Origin: Trebouxia sp. TZW2008
Taxonomy: Eukaryota > Chlorophyta > Trebouxiophyceae > Trebouxiales > Trebouxiaceae
Direction of reading: 5' to 3'
DNA length: 64,000 bases
NCBI GenBank assembly: GCA_002118135.1
Contig: BDIU01000172.1
Span: forward strand, 62,001 to 126,000
Below the pieces are notes generated by a model. It searched no databases, was not told the DNA's origin, and saw only the letters and a list, made by a program, of their open reading frames with translations. Position 1 is the first letter of the stretch. Each line of letters starts with the position of its first letter. A program made the translations under genes and the position numbers. Below, one piece after another: positions 9,401-19,319 of the stretch.

Positions 9401-11401
9401 TGGCTGCTGAATTGACAATGCTGGCTGCAGGGGATTGGCAGCAGCAACAGCTGCATTGCAGGCTGATGTTTGCACCCATCAACAGAGACAATCCTTCAAT
9501 CACTTCAATGGTCAAGTGACAGTGCAGATAGCACTAGATGGCTGTTGACCATCACAATGCGGTTGCAGGTTCAATTCCAGCTGTATCTTACCTACAGCTG
9601 ATGCAGCTGCAGTGGATGCCCAGTCTTGGGTCTCATCACATGTGAGACCCACAAAGTGCCAACTGCCAGTGTCTGTTGCTTGTGCAACTTAGCACCAGCA
9701 GAGTCTGACACCCCAAACAAGCAAGCAAATATGTAAGCAACAGCGTCACAAGCATATTGACACATGCAGAAGTCAACTTTCTAAGGGCTGCTTTTCACTA
9801 GCTCAACGACTGAATAGATGGCTGTTGGTCATCGCAATCAAGTCTTGGGTTCAATTCTGGCCAAAAGTTACCCACAGCTGAGGCTGCTGAAGTGGACGCC
9901 CAGCCTGGTGCCTCATTAGGGGCAGGGCCCAGGTGCTGCCAATTTCCAGTGCCTGTAATGTACAGCCCAGCACCAGCAGTCCTAGCCAGATTATTGGTGA
10001 AGCTGCAGTTGTCTATGGTGATGTTGGTGGCAAACACAGACAAGGACCCATACTCTGTGCCAAAGCCGTTGAACTGGCAGTTGGTGACCTCCAGGGTTCC
10101 AGTCACATTCGCCCAAACTGCTGTTGTGAGGACAGTTGTGCGTCTGGTGGCTGGTGATAGGGCTGACTCAAAGATGCAGTTGTCAAAGGCGAGGGACTTT
10201 GAGGCTCCAGCCATTGTGAAGCAGAATGGCGCGCAGACCACGTGTGAGTCAAGATGCTCTCCTGCAGAGAATAGGCACAGTTGTTCATTGTGCTTAGGAA
10301 TGCCATAAGAACTATGGTTTGCCAAGCCAGAGTGCCAAGCCGGATCTCCTTCGAAAGACTTGTCTTGCACGGCACTGCTGCATGAGCAACAGAGCACATG
10401 CTGCACAAGGCATAGGCACTTCTTGTGCAGGTGACATGCAAGTGCTTGTTGCACCAGATTGCATCAACGTCGGTATCGGCAAATGCTTGAAGTCATAAAC
10501 GCCTCACAGTTGCAAATTGAATAAACTTAGGTCCAACCAGACATGATCCAGCATTGCTGAGTGCACCATATATACCTGAATATGGTCCTCACTGCTGTTG
10601 AACATCAAGGTCCCAAACCCCGCTGGTATAGGCGCTGTGCTGCCACTATTGCTCCAGTTGCTAATCGTGATGTTGCCAATGGTTTCAAACCAAACAATGG
10701 AACCCAGAATGGGTGGGTCTGCATAAGTAGTAGTCCCCACAGTAGAGTTCAAGGAATGGGCCTGGCGGTCTGGACCACCTTCGACCGGTGGTAGCAGAAT
10801 GTTGGTCAAAGCAATCTGGGTGAATAATAAACTGTAGTTGCTGCCTTGCTCAAAAGTGAGCAGGCCTCTCGAATTCCAGTCGTCCGAGCTTGACAAACTG
10901 ACGCATGCATGACTCCCATTGCAAGTGACGACGGATTCAGCGTCGGTCAATCAGTGCAGATGCCGCAATGCAGACGAGGGCGTATAAGGGCGTTGCGTCG
11001 CGCAAGCTGCCAGCCCGGTCCGTGGGGCATGCTTGAAGCAGAAATGCAGGTCTCGAGCTCAGCTCAGATCAGCGTGAAGCTGTGACCAACTGGCCTGCTG
11101 GTACTGCAGCTTTGCCCTGGCAAGTAGGCAAAGACTGGTAAGAGGTACCTTCTTGCGTGATTTTAGCAAAGTCGAGTCTCCGATCATAGATGACAACTGG
11201 CTGGGCATCGACAGGTGTCTGTGTGCCTGGTGTGCCCGCGCAATTCAGATACACAAGGACTTGGCTTAGATCGCTTGTTGGCTCACTTGTACTGCTTGAC
11301 ACGGTCAAGGAACAAGTGAAGGAGTCGCCGAAGACCAGCAGCGGACACAAAATCAGCTGCAAGCAAACGGCGCATGCGAGGTGGCAGACTACTCGATGCA
11401 T
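1..11401 (-). CDS. Large secreted beta-helix (PMP-like repeat) protein, multi-exon, 3' end beyond the window
   Basis: Role unknown; probably a cell-surface or secreted right-handed beta-helix protein. The chosen start at 11,401 opens a signal peptide (MHRVVCHLACAVCLQ, hydrophobic to about residue 28, then GDSFTC). An upstream in-frame ATG at 11,530 would bury that signal. Downstream exon blocks, read right to left, lie near 10,950-10,530, 10,280-9,873, 9,290-8,210, 7,580-7,300, 6,420-5,940, 4,840-4,580, 4,490-4,020, 2,950-2,350, 1,890-1,130 and 860-100. They carry rungs such as NCSFTNNLA, NSNFTANSVIGSGGG, DSIFEGNSG, GGAV and GNILINGCNFQQN, the GGA(I/V)/FxxN style of Chlamydia-type polymorphic outer membrane repeats and Asn-ladder beta-helices. 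Many N-x-S/T sites suggest glycosylation. Nearly every exon sits in a local array of partial copies, listed separately. Exact splicing cannot be fixed, and two genes instead of one is possible. Confidence 0.6.
480..1128. other. Mostly intron-like stretch of the beta-helix gene
   Basis: Between arrays 1 and 2 I see only short open frames on both strands, including a minus frame at 647-859 with Cys-rich composition. Whether it holds an exon is undecided. Confidence 0.3.
1129..1890 (-). repeat. Exon-fragment array 2, four copies at exactly 179 bp
   Basis: Four units begin (minus strand) at 1,890, 1,711, 1,532 and 1,353. Each carries the same acceptor-like TGCAG or TCAG, then codons for GALNNGVRQLRAQLKVSDM and a GQIEV..GGVMNITNL stretch. 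The spacing is 179 bp three times, which is not a multiple of three. The first three units run into a stop after GTLGCC; only the last (1,353-1,129) continues into LRASPGPYLIDVFLPDYPQV. That last copy is probably the working exon. Confidence 0.85.
2850..3530 (-). repeat. Exon-fragment array 3, four copies
   Basis: The segment around GCTGTTGGTGCTGTGAGCC recurs at 2,871, 3,089, 3,253 and 3,431 (spacings 218, 164, 178). Each copy is followed by GAGGAACA(A/G)TT and a GGATCCAAGAAT-like stretch. On the minus strand the 2,631-2,948 frame (AHSTNSYLSNSAAYAGGVLF) holds the longest continuation. Confidence 0.75.
3535..3671. repeat. Near-perfect 56-bp inverted repeat with 25-nt loop
   Basis: The left arm 3,535-3,590 and right arm 3,616-3,671 are reverse complements with three mismatches (left-arm positions 3,540, 3,551, 3,563). 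The arms meet at TTTTTTATCCC and GGGATAAAAAA around a 25-nt loop. It lies in an intron-like part of the beta-helix gene, just after a copy of array 3. It could be a fold-back/MITE-type element or an intronic hairpin small-RNA precursor of the long-stem kind known in Chlamydomonas. No target-site duplication was established. Confidence 0.9.
3855..4170 (-). repeat. Exon-fragment array 4, two copies
   Basis: A segment starting CCTGTGAAGCA and running through a TTGTTCATGAACACATTCAC stretch occurs at 3,861 and 4,064, spacing 203 bp. The minus-strand sense is GGVNVFMNNMFGGNRAWGTGGAISYSSQCFT (shown only as motif pieces GGVNVFMNN and FGGNRAWGTGGA). The 4,064 copy has the longer coding continuation. 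Confidence 0.7.
4355..4560 (+). repeat. GGGCA minisatellite (G-rich on the plus strand)
   Basis: Degenerate GGGCA/GGGCAA repeats fill the stretch, densest at about 4,443-4,480 and 4,530-4,555. Runs of GGG at 5-nt spacing meet the G-quadruplex pattern on the plus strand, which is the non-template strand's complement for the beta-helix gene. It lies between coding blocks, so it is probably intronic. Confidence 0.85.
4760..5510 (-). repeat. Exon-fragment array 5, five copies
   Basis: The segment CTTGAGTAGC and following bases recurs at 4,768, 4,927, 5,091, 5,261 and a diverged copy near 5,432 (spacings 159, 164, 170, 171). On the minus strand the 4,768 unit encodes GGNVILSYGTSLSGNSATQ and GGAVHCDGCQQLKMS, a beta-helix rung pair. 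Being the last in transcription order, it is the likely full exon. The others decay into frames with stops. Confidence 0.8.
5630..6240 (-). repeat. Exon-fragment array 6, four copies
   Basis: The stretch around GTTCACAAATGCTA recurs at 5,678, 5,858, 6,038 and 6,199 (spacings 180, 180, 161). The minus-strand sense is GGALAFVNSDGQGLMLGQC followed by SLTDN, one beta-helix rung. Two of the spacings are multiples of three, so in-frame reading of neighbouring units is not excluded here. Confidence 0.8.
6250..6990 (-). repeat. Exon-fragment array 7, about four copies
   Basis: GCTGTCAGCAATGATGATC-type segments lie at 6,331, 6,491 and 6,687 (spacings 160, 196), with a diverged relative near 6,940. 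The minus-strand sense is GGAGLEIKTAQPIIIADSI then FEGNSGRQGSGLHLD. The copy at 6,250-6,417 is the most complete. Confidence 0.75.
7085..7420 (-). repeat. Exon-fragment array 8, two copies with CTG-rich tail
   Basis: GTTCCTGAA..TGTCCACACAAAG..CTTGCTTGCACAGAGCC occurs at 7,089 and 7,307 (spacing 218). Both copies run into a short CTG-rich tract (about 7,175-7,202 and 7,389-7,415). The minus-strand sense around 7,420-7,310 is DLCVDIRGSTFRNN, a beta-helix rung. Confidence 0.75.
7580..7975. other. No supported exon
   Basis: This gap in the beta-helix gene contains no convincing exon or repeat on either strand and is most likely intron. Confidence 0.4.
7975..8205 (-). repeat. Exon-fragment array 9, two copies
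   Basis: GTGCTCACCG..AGATGCT(G/A)TC and following bases lie at 7,992 and 8,111 (spacing 119). The minus-strand sense is HFEDSIWNFDNCTV in the 8,111 copy, which belongs to the real exon end, and HFQDSIWNFE in the other. Here the extra copy spans the exon's 3' boundary and lies in the intron after it. Confidence 0.7.
8430..9300 (-). repeat. Exon-fragment array 10, five copies
   Basis: A block encoding WVRNSNFTANSVIGSGGG..LNIVNMGN recurs with GTTGCCCATGTTGAC-like anchors at 8,440, 8,654, 8,816, 9,030 and 9,200 (spacings 214, 162, 214, 170). Acceptor-like CACGCAG or TGCAG precedes GGGGGTTGG in each. Only the 8,440 copy, last in transcription order, reads on into SDNPLYPSHGNDAAIHILG. DNA identity between copies is visibly high. 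Confidence 0.85.
9590..9945 (-). repeat. Exon-fragment array 11, two copies spanning a donor
   Basis: The end of the exon ending near 9,873 (TSAASAVG then GTAACT donor) is repeated about 279 bp downstream at 9,590-9,680, with its own GTAAGA donor and the following intron bases that include TTGAACC. The extra copy lies inside the intron. The minus frame over 9,873-10,280 (SLAFDNCIFESA, NITIDNCSFTNNLARTAGAG) is the intact exon. Confidence 0.7.
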
Positions 11402-11870
11402 CAGCACGATTCCCGCAATTGCCCAGCCTGCCCTAGATGTGCCGCATGTCCGTGGCACAGTTTGGCATAACCAGCCTGTTACCGTTATCGGCCGCTTTGC
11501 AGAGGGCTGAATTGCGCGTTTAGATGGCACGTGACTGTCTGATCAGTTCATGAACTGTGTACAGCTGAGGAAATCACGTCAAATTATGACCTTGACGAGA
11601 CGCCTGCAGAGGCTTGTACGAAGCTACAAAAGCAAGTAAAAAATCTTCTGCCAGGAATGTGCGGTCTATCGGTTCACGTCATCGTTCAGAGACGAAAATG
11701 GCCAAACAAAATGAGAACTTGGACATGAGAGCATCCACCTCTGTGACACAAACCAGCCAAACAGGCTGTGAGCAAACCAGCCGAGACCACAGCCAGAGCA
11801 GACTTGAATGGTGCGTTCCCACTGCAACATATGTGCATGCATTCAGACTGCGAAAACATACATGCATGCA
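11402..11870. promoter_or_regulatory. Spacer between two minus-strand genes
   Basis: This holds the 5' flank of the beta-helix gene and the 3' flank of the SCFD2-like gene. Small ORFs occur but none looks real. No TATA box or polyadenylation motif could be assigned with confidence. Confidence 0.4.
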
Positions 11871-14800
11871 TCATCTCCCAATCATATTCTGATACAGGTC
11901 ATCAGGCCGAAGAAGTGCAGTGCTGCCTATCAAAAGCTGTATTTGCTTTCCATCTGGGCTCTGCTGACTGTCAATCTCTTGGCATGCTTCCCGTAATTCA
12001 AGCATACTGACACCACCAACCACAAACAAAAGCACCACAGGGTTATCAGCCGGATGAGGCTGTTTCTGCAGTCCCAAACGACCAAAGCCACCTCTCAAGA
12101 GCCCTCTCAGTGAGGCTGTTGCATGATACAGCCCTGGGATGGGTTGCCGCTTGAGCACCCGCCCTGCAGCAACAATCATGCATGCTTTCTCAGCTGTCTG
12201 AATAATGTTGCAAAAGATTGCCATTTTCGCTCTGCAATGACAACTTACGGGGCATTCTTCTGTCTGCAATGTCTTGTACTCACTCACACTACACATGGCG
12301 AAACGCAAGCAGGTGAGATGCATGCAGATGCGTTGCAGAGCGTATGCTACTGCGCAAGGAGCGCAACATCTCAAGCAATTGTCAGGGTGGCCAGATCATG
12401 CCTCCATTAACATTTGCAGCAGCTTCAGTTGCAGGCTGAGGCAAGCAGAGGGAAAGCAGCCTGTACATTTTCAGACATTGTCATTGGACATGTGCTGCAT
12501 GCAAGCCTTGCCTCAGAATTACTGCTGCAATTTGAGGATCACATGGCACAGCTGCACAGCAGAGGCAAAGACTCTTGCCAACAGGACATCTGCAGAAGGG
12601 ACTGGAATTACCAGTGCTCACTGGCAATGTTTTTCATCAACCCGATTTTGTCAGCAGCCAAAACAGCTCTTTCCTCTTCAAAGCAAAGACTGGCTGCAAC
12701 AAGACACATGCAGAAGAAAGAACATTACTCACTGGCAATGTCTTGCACCAACCCAATCTGCTCAGCATGCAAAACAGCATGCAACCCATCTGCTGCACTG
12801 CTCCTCTGCAGTCTGTCCTGAGTGCGTGCTTGCAGGGCTGCAGCCTCCCTCAACTGCCCCAGCAACCGTTCCACATGCCCTTCCACCCTCCCTTTCAGCT
12901 GCTGCTCCTCATGATACAGAGCGCTGCCATCATCATGCAGGTTCTCATCCTCCCCCTCTTCTTCTTCCTGTTCCACTTCTTCTTCCCAGCCTTCTGTTGG
13001 TGCCCTGTGATGCAACTGCTGACGGGGCTGACTGCCTGACTGCTCAGTACCATGCAGCTGCTGCTTCTTCTTCTGTTGGTGCTGCTGTATGTGGTGCGGC
13101 AGGTCACTGAGCCAGGCAGGTGAAGGCTGTTGTGTAAAGTCTGCTTGCACTATAGCATCCACCAGTGCATCCTGCATTCAATGACAGTCTGAAAACAGAG
13201 CTGCGCTGTGCCCACATCTCCTGACAGGCTGTCCAGTATTGCATCAACTCTGCTTCTGGCTGCCAGACAGTAAGCAATGCCAAGCAGCATCAAAGTCTCA
13301 CCAACATCTAAGCAGTCTAAGCAGATGATTGGATCACCTTGATTGCAAGCTCTGGATTGGAGTGCCATGCTGCACCGAGGTCTGCTGAATGAGCGTGTTG
13401 ATGCTGCAACAACTGTGTTACGAGCTGCAATACAGTTGCCCATGCTAGCCAGCAGCACAGTCCAAAGTCAAAGCACTGCCAAATTTTCAGACACAACACA
13501 ATGCGCAGCTTGTGACTGCATCACCTTGATTGCAAGCTCCTGGTCAGAGTGCCATGCTGTGCCCATATCTCCTGACGGGCCATCTTGATTTGCACCAACT
13601 CTGCTACCAGCTGCCAGACAGAAGGCCATGCTAAGCAGCAGCACAGCGTCTTGCAGTGTCACTTCCCCAGCGTCAGTTGTGTTGAGGCCCATGAGCATGT
13701 GCACGACTGCATTCACCAGACTCTCTGTACCTGCAACACCCAGACAGCAGGCATGTGGCATATGTGGGCTGCAAAGGATTTTGTGAAGAGCATTGTCCAA
13801 GTGCACCAACTCTGCTACTAGCTGCCAGATAGCGGTGCATGCTAAGCAGCAATACAGCGTCTTGCTGCATCATTTCTCCTGCAGGAGTGACGCTGAGGCT
13901 CTTGAGCATGTGCACAATTGCATTGACCAGACTCTCAGTACCTGCAACATACAGACAGCATGCCTGTAGCATCTGTGCGGGATTCACACCAGGCTTCATG
14001 TGCATGCGCTCCTTGAGATGTACTTTGCATTCGAGCACATGCTGTGTCAATCTCAAGCACAGATTGACTTTACATTGGAAGGCAACAACAGAGTCAAATG
14101 ATATTTTGGTGAGTCTTGCTGCGGCAGTTCATTCCTGCACCTTGCCCAACTTTAGCTCACACTCATATATCGTTTGACCAATCTCTTGCGTCTGACAAGC
14201 CTGACGCTTGAGCTCTCACAGTTCTTCCACCAACACAAGTTGTGGAATTGTGGAAACCTTAGCCATACATACCTTGCAAAGCCAGCTGCATCAAGTTTTG
14301 CTCCTGCCGGTCCAGAGCTGCCCACTGGGCTGCAGCCTTGCCAGTGAGAGCATGCACCGCAGCACAGGCCAGCTGCACGATGCTGAGCTGCTTCAGCATT
14401 ACAGAAGGTTTTGCCATCAGAGCTTCAGTCCAGCCTTTGATCTCTTCAGCAATGGCCGCTTTGTCTGCAAGCCACAGCGAGTGCAGCTGTCAATCAATTA
14501 CAGTGACCTCTTGATGCAATGCTGCACAGGCCACCTGCACAATGCTGAGCTGCTTCAGCATTGCAGAAGGTCTTGCCATCAGAGCTTCAGTCCAGGCTTT
14601 GATCTCTTCAGCAATGGCTACTTTGTCTGCAACCCATTGTCATCAGAGCTCCTAGTCAAGTACAGTGAGACCTTAGCATTAAAAAGCTTCTTGTGAGGAC
14701 AATGCACACAGAAGGCAATCCTTGCATGATCAAAGCAGCGGCAATGCCAGACTACAACAATTTGATGTCAGGACTACTTTCTTGAACAATATTTAAAGCT

Positions 14801-17800
14801 GTTGTGTCAAGCTGAGGATGCCTTCGCTTGCGTGAACATCAGCAGATGCATGAGCCCTTGTATGCACTGAGAAAGCTGTTGTCAAAGTGTGTGTTTGCCC
14901 ACGGCTGATTAAGCAGTAACTTGCTGTCACAACGCGCATGAGCTTTGATCTTTGCGCTGCTTACGGGTTTCTCAACAAAAGCTCTCAAGAGTTCTACATC
15001 ACAACCACAAAACACACATAGACAACTCTGCAAATTGTATCAAAAGTCAGCACTACCTGTTAGCTTGCTGCGAGGGCCTTTGAGCTGAACTCCCTCCTTC
15101 CTGGCAGCTTCCTTGAGCCACTTGCGCAGGTACAGCAGTGCATCCTTGGGCTGCCTACCCATCAGGAACTGCAGCCACTCTCTGGCTTGGCCTGACCCCA
15201 GCAGGGACCCATGCATCCCATGGAAGGGTCCAGTGACGTTCAGAGGCACCTTGACATCAGCTGAACTGCATTGTCAAAGTCGACCAGTTGAGGCTGCAGC
15301 CTGTCGGATGCCATTGACAGTAATTGGGGGGCGGCAACAGCTGTTTCTGTACATGTCTTGGCCCAGCACTGACCTATGCAACCCATAGAGCTGACTTTCA
15401 GAGGCGCCTTGACATCAGCTGACCTGAAGTGCCAAAGCAATCCTGTTGATGATACTATTCATGCACAGGATCTTGGGAAGCTGCAGCTACTTGAGCACAT
15501 GTCGTGAGCTCAGCACTGAAACATGCAGCCTGTGCAAAAGGTGATTGGGGTTTACAGACGTGATCCTGTTATGCAGTCAGAGATGGGCAACAACCTGTAT
15601 AACATTTAGCCTGAGGACGTTCAGCAGTGAACATCAACTGCTGAGTACAAGACTGGTGACACACCAGCAAGTCTGCTTCCTACAGGCTTTTGAGGATCAC
15701 CTATCACTGGCTGCATCTGACATCGTGTGTGTATCGCCATCAAAGGCAGCATGCACAGCATACAGGTGTTGCCAAGTTCTGCCTGCATGCTGCTGCAAGC
15801 AAATTAAACAACTGGCTCCTACCTCAGGTTGATCATCTGCTTGTGGGGCCGTCCAAGCGGTGCAGGCTCTTGTGATTGTGCCCCTTCAGCTTCCATTGCA
15901 CCTTTTGAGTTCTCTGCTGTCTCGTCTGCCGCATCCTGTATTGCCAGATCTGCTGCAGCACCTGTTCCAAGCTGCTTTGCTTTGCCACTTGTCTGGTGCT
16001 GCCCTGAATCTTGGACTGCTTTGTTAGGTAGATGCTGACTTGTCGCATCTCCATGTTTCAATTTGCTATAGTCTGTGTCACTTGGCAAATGTTGACTTGC
16101 GTTGCTGCTGCAATTGACATTGCTGAAGTTTGTATCGCTGCTGCAGCTTCTGCTTTCCAACTGGCCGAAGATGCAGTCTAGGACATGTGGGTGGTGGCGA
16201 GCAGGCGAGACAATGTCCAGCTGTCTGTCTATGAGGATGATTGAAGCTGGGGTGGAGGGCACCGCCCCATTGGAACCCACTGGAGGGGACAAGGGGCAAA
16301 TTTCATCACCTGCATGGTGACAACAACGTTGCTCACAATATCACCAGAATAACACTCAGCAGCAACATTACTGACTGCTTGTGAAGCTGGTTAACATTGA
16401 AGTCACAGCAGTGGATGACCATCAATATTAGGTAGTAATAATGAGAGCAATGAGGAGCGATCATTGGCATCAGTGCACTTGTCTGCCCCTGTGCTGAGTG
16501 AGGAATATTGCTGTTCATTTAAAAAGCTCTTGTTCGGCATGCATAGGTCATCTTCTTCTGAAGAGGCTTTGCTGGATGCGGCTCAAGCATGTTACCACCA
16601 TCACTTGTCAGAGAAGCTTTTGCTGAGGTACTGTGAGTGCAGAGCAGGGCAGCGCAGGAAACGCAGGGCGTCACCTAGGGCCCTTGAAGCTGACCCCATG
16701 GCAAAGGTATCCAGCCTCAAGTTTTGCTGTGCCGCAAAGCCGACAATAGTGTGCGCTAGCAGCCTGAGGTCAGCCCTGTGGGAAGCTTCTTCATCATCTG
16801 TGGCCTGATTTGCTTGTGTCCCTGCAAGGCAAATGACGTCAGATATTGCAATGACTTTGTTTCTCAAATGTCTGGGACAATTGCTTTACCAAACTTGCCT
16901 TGAAATCCTCGGCATCAGCATGTAACAAAAGCGGGTGGCCGACGTAAACAAGCTGATTGCAGAGCCGCTGATACAACCAGTCGCTACACACAATGCACAT
17001 TCTGCATATTGTTGTTAAACTTGATGATTGTTGGGATCAATCATCAGTTGAGCGCAACAATTGTCGGGCTCAACTGATTGGGAATTGGGCTGGCAGAGCA
17101 CTTGTGCACAGCCGAGCTGCTGTGACCATTTTGCTATATAAAGTAATGCCGGCTGATGCATGTGCTGTGTTTTGGACAGGGGTGAACAACCTAATTGAGG
17201 CAGCTTGCAAGTTGCCTCAAATGCTACCAGATACACTCTAGGGCATGCGCAGACAACACTGCTGGACCGGCAATGCAAGAAATTGCTGTTTTGCAGTTGT
17301 GCAGCAAGACAAGCATTTTGGTAATTTAAGTGTTGACTATGCTGATTTGATGATGCAGGGACAGCATACTGCAAAGAGTACTCAGGTACTGATGCTCAAA
17401 CATACCGTGAATGGCTGTCTCAAAGTGGCTGTACCCAGCAAGTCTATCTCCAAATCTACACCATGGGCACAGCTGTAAGGAGGAAATAGTCTGCCATGTG
17501 TACATCATGAACATTTGCTTAATCTGGGTCCGTCATGTGTAGCCAGTATAGTGATTGTCCTCCATGCTCAGACATACTTGAGTCTGCATTGACTCAGCAG
17601 CCAGAGTGTGGCTGTGCAACAGTGTGCAGTTTGAGTGCTAATGCCATATGCGATTGTGCTGTTTGCCAGTGATTAGAAGTCAGTCAAGTGCTCCTAGCAG
17701 CTGCACCTGGCTCGTTCAGCAATAGCACTCAAGTTCGCAACGCATTTTGATTGGCCAATGGCAAGCTATGCAGAGTGCCTGAGAAGCAAATTAAGCACAA

Positions 17801-18890
17801 GACCTGTTCAAGCCTTTGGCAACAAGCCCTGGAAAACCTTAGAACCATTTGCAATAGAGCCAACTTCAAAAGGTCAATATGCTCACCTGGCAGCTGTAGC
17901 AGGTGCACAGGCTGGCAGCACAAATGCTGTATCTGTGAGGGGACAGACGTGCAGAGGAAAATAATGCACTGCAACTGAGACTTGCTGGTCTGTTGTCTGG
18001 CTGTCACTCTCCTGGCTATTGCCAGTTCTCTGCTCTGTAGGTTGTTGGTGTTGCTGCAGCTGCTGCTGTTTCCGTTTCTGTTGCTGCTGTTGCTGTAGAG
18101 CCTGCTTGTTTAAGCAGAGAGTCTCAGTATCAAGGCAGCATGCAAGCTCGAATGCCAGCTAAACTTTGGCCATTCAATGATTGAAGCTATTTTGTTGGTC
18201 AACTGAGCAAACTTGACACTATTCTGACCTGTTGCACAGAAGTTGCAAACTGCTGGAAGGCATCACCTTCAAAGCCGGCTTCTAAGACATGAGCTTCTTC
18301 AGAAAAGGAGCACAGTATGTGGCACTCCTTGACATGCTTGTGTGCCTGCATAGCATGACTTGTATAGCAAGCTGGCTTGAATAATGTATCAGGCTCCATT
18401 TCATTGGAAAAATTGTCATGTATGATTAGCATTCCTGGCGGACTGCTGACATACCTGCAGTGCTTGCAAAATTTCTTCAAAAGCTGTTGTCAATAGTCTG
18501 GTGATGATAATCAGGACTTTGCTGACAGGCTTGCTGCTCCAGAAAGAGCTGACATCTGCATCCTCGGGAGCTGCAAGCCCTAGCTTTGCAAGCATTGCTG
18601 GTTTGCCCGCTGCACACTTTTAAAATCTCATCATGATGCATTCGTGTTAAATTCACTGTAAACAGGTGGATCATGTCTAGATTGTCTCAAACTTTGCAAC
18701 TTTTCCTGCATGCTCAGCATTTGCAGGAATGAGACCTAGATGGTGTGTCCAGACCTTGCTGTAGCTTCGTGCCAAAGGATGCCAGTCCAGCTTCTGCCGC
18801 TCCGTGATCCAGGTATACAGCGGCATCTTTTGCGACTGCCGTGCTCAACGTAGCACATTGCCTTAGCATGTCGACTGGTTTGCTGATCAT
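11871..18890 (-). CDS. SCFD2-like: Sec1/Munc18-like protein, SCFD2-like, multi-exon
   Basis: SM-family proteins bind SNAREs and guide vesicle fusion; SCFD2 is the divergent ER/Golgi-associated branch. The N-terminal exon (ATG about 18,890) reads KDAAVYLDHGAAEAG. Later pieces are CHILCSFSEEAHVLEAGFEG (18,350-18,230), AHTIVGFAAQQNLRLDTFA (about 16,790-16,700), IILIDRQLDIVSP (16,240-16,200, the Sec1 VDRxLDLxxP signature), PLNVTGPFHGMHGSLLG to YLRKWLKEAARKEG (15,240-15,060), IAEEIKGWTEALMAKPSVM (14,470-14,260), LQDAVLLLSMAFCLAAGSR (about 13,680), and an acidic exon 13,177-12,725. The C-terminus PVVLLFVVGGVSMLELREAC ... LLIGSTALLRPDDLYQNMIGR ends at 11,871 and matches the SM-family FVVGG(V/I)...E and SCFD2 end. 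Several exons have partial tandem copies. Exact introns are unresolved. Confidence 0.75.
12725..13177 (-). other. Acidic/Gln-rich exon of the SCFD2-like gene
   Basis: The frame begins near MQDALVDAIVQADF, continues through a Gln/His/Lys patch (HHIQQHQQKKKQQ), then an almost pure acidic run (EEEVEQEEEEGEDEN), then a helical stretch (GHVERLLGQLREAAALQ). The helical ends fit the SM-family helical domain. The charged middle looks like a lineage-specific loop insertion. Confidence 0.6.
13150..14060 (-). repeat. SCFD2-like exon copies, three related units
   Basis: Minus-strand units near 14,000-13,810, 13,760-13,560 and 13,350-13,200 share LVNA(I/V)VHMLxxL and/or QDAVLLLSMxxxLAAxSRV. Only the last runs on toward the next exon. 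Stops and frame changes separate them. Confidence 0.7.
14300..14680 (-). repeat. SCFD2-like exon copies, two units at 162 bp
   Basis: The stretch TGCTGAGCTGCTTCAGCATT is at about 14,381 and 14,543, with matching flanks (CAGAGCTTCAGTCCAGxCTTT). The 14,381 unit carries the longer sense ALMAKPSVMLKQLSIVQLAC and a following donor GTATGT near 14,272. Confidence 0.75.
15180..15440 (-). repeat. SCFD2-like exon-start copies, two units at 159 bp
   Basis: TTCAGAGGCACCTTGACATC (15,239) and TTCAGAGGCGCCTTGACATC (15,397) begin two copies of the same exon head (sense ADVKVPLNV and ADVKAPLKV). Similarity extends on both sides. A third copy of this segment is in the BTB gene at about 21,225. Confidence 0.8.
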
Positions 18891-19319
18891 GCTAAAAAGA
18901 TGGATCACGTTACTATCATGAACGATTCAAGTATCGATCAGGCTATGACGGCACTGCCGCGCCGCTGCATTATCGACACGGCAACCCTTTCGGCCTGTCA
19001 AGGACGTCAACACTCGTCGGCATGAGCGCCACTCACAATAGCTCAGCAAGCTTATACGCTCCGAAGCCACTGTCTGACATAGACCTTCCTTTGGACCTTC
19101 GCGCATGAAATGCCAAACCTTGGCTATCTCAAGTTTGCGGGTGAGTGCCGTATATAGCGCGTGCAAAGCTGCGAAGTGAACAGATGCTCTTGCTTTGACT
19201 CATTTCAACAGCACAAAATTATACATCCTGCTGCATCTTTGATCCTGAGCTTGCGCTGAGCGCAAGCCGTACGGTATGACGGGAGGCGACAGGCACTTGC
19301 CGCCTAGGCTGCCTCATCC
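18891..19319. promoter_or_regulatory. Divergent promoter region, SCFD2-like / BTB-MATH
   Basis: Two head-to-head genes are separated by about 430 bp. No TATA box is obvious. A minus ORF here (18,927-19,166) has no recognisable content and I leave it out. Confidence 0.5.

Noticed and set aside
9540..9875. tRNA-like B-box words (GGTTCAATTCC near 9,568 and GGTTCAATTCT near 9,850) suggesting tRNA genes or a tRNA-derived SINE
   Set aside because: No full cloverleaf can be folded. The two copies are explained by the donor-side exon duplication of array 11.
11402..11530. Upstream ATG at 11,530 for the beta-helix gene
   Set aside because: It would place 43 polar residues before a clear signal peptide that starts at 11,401.
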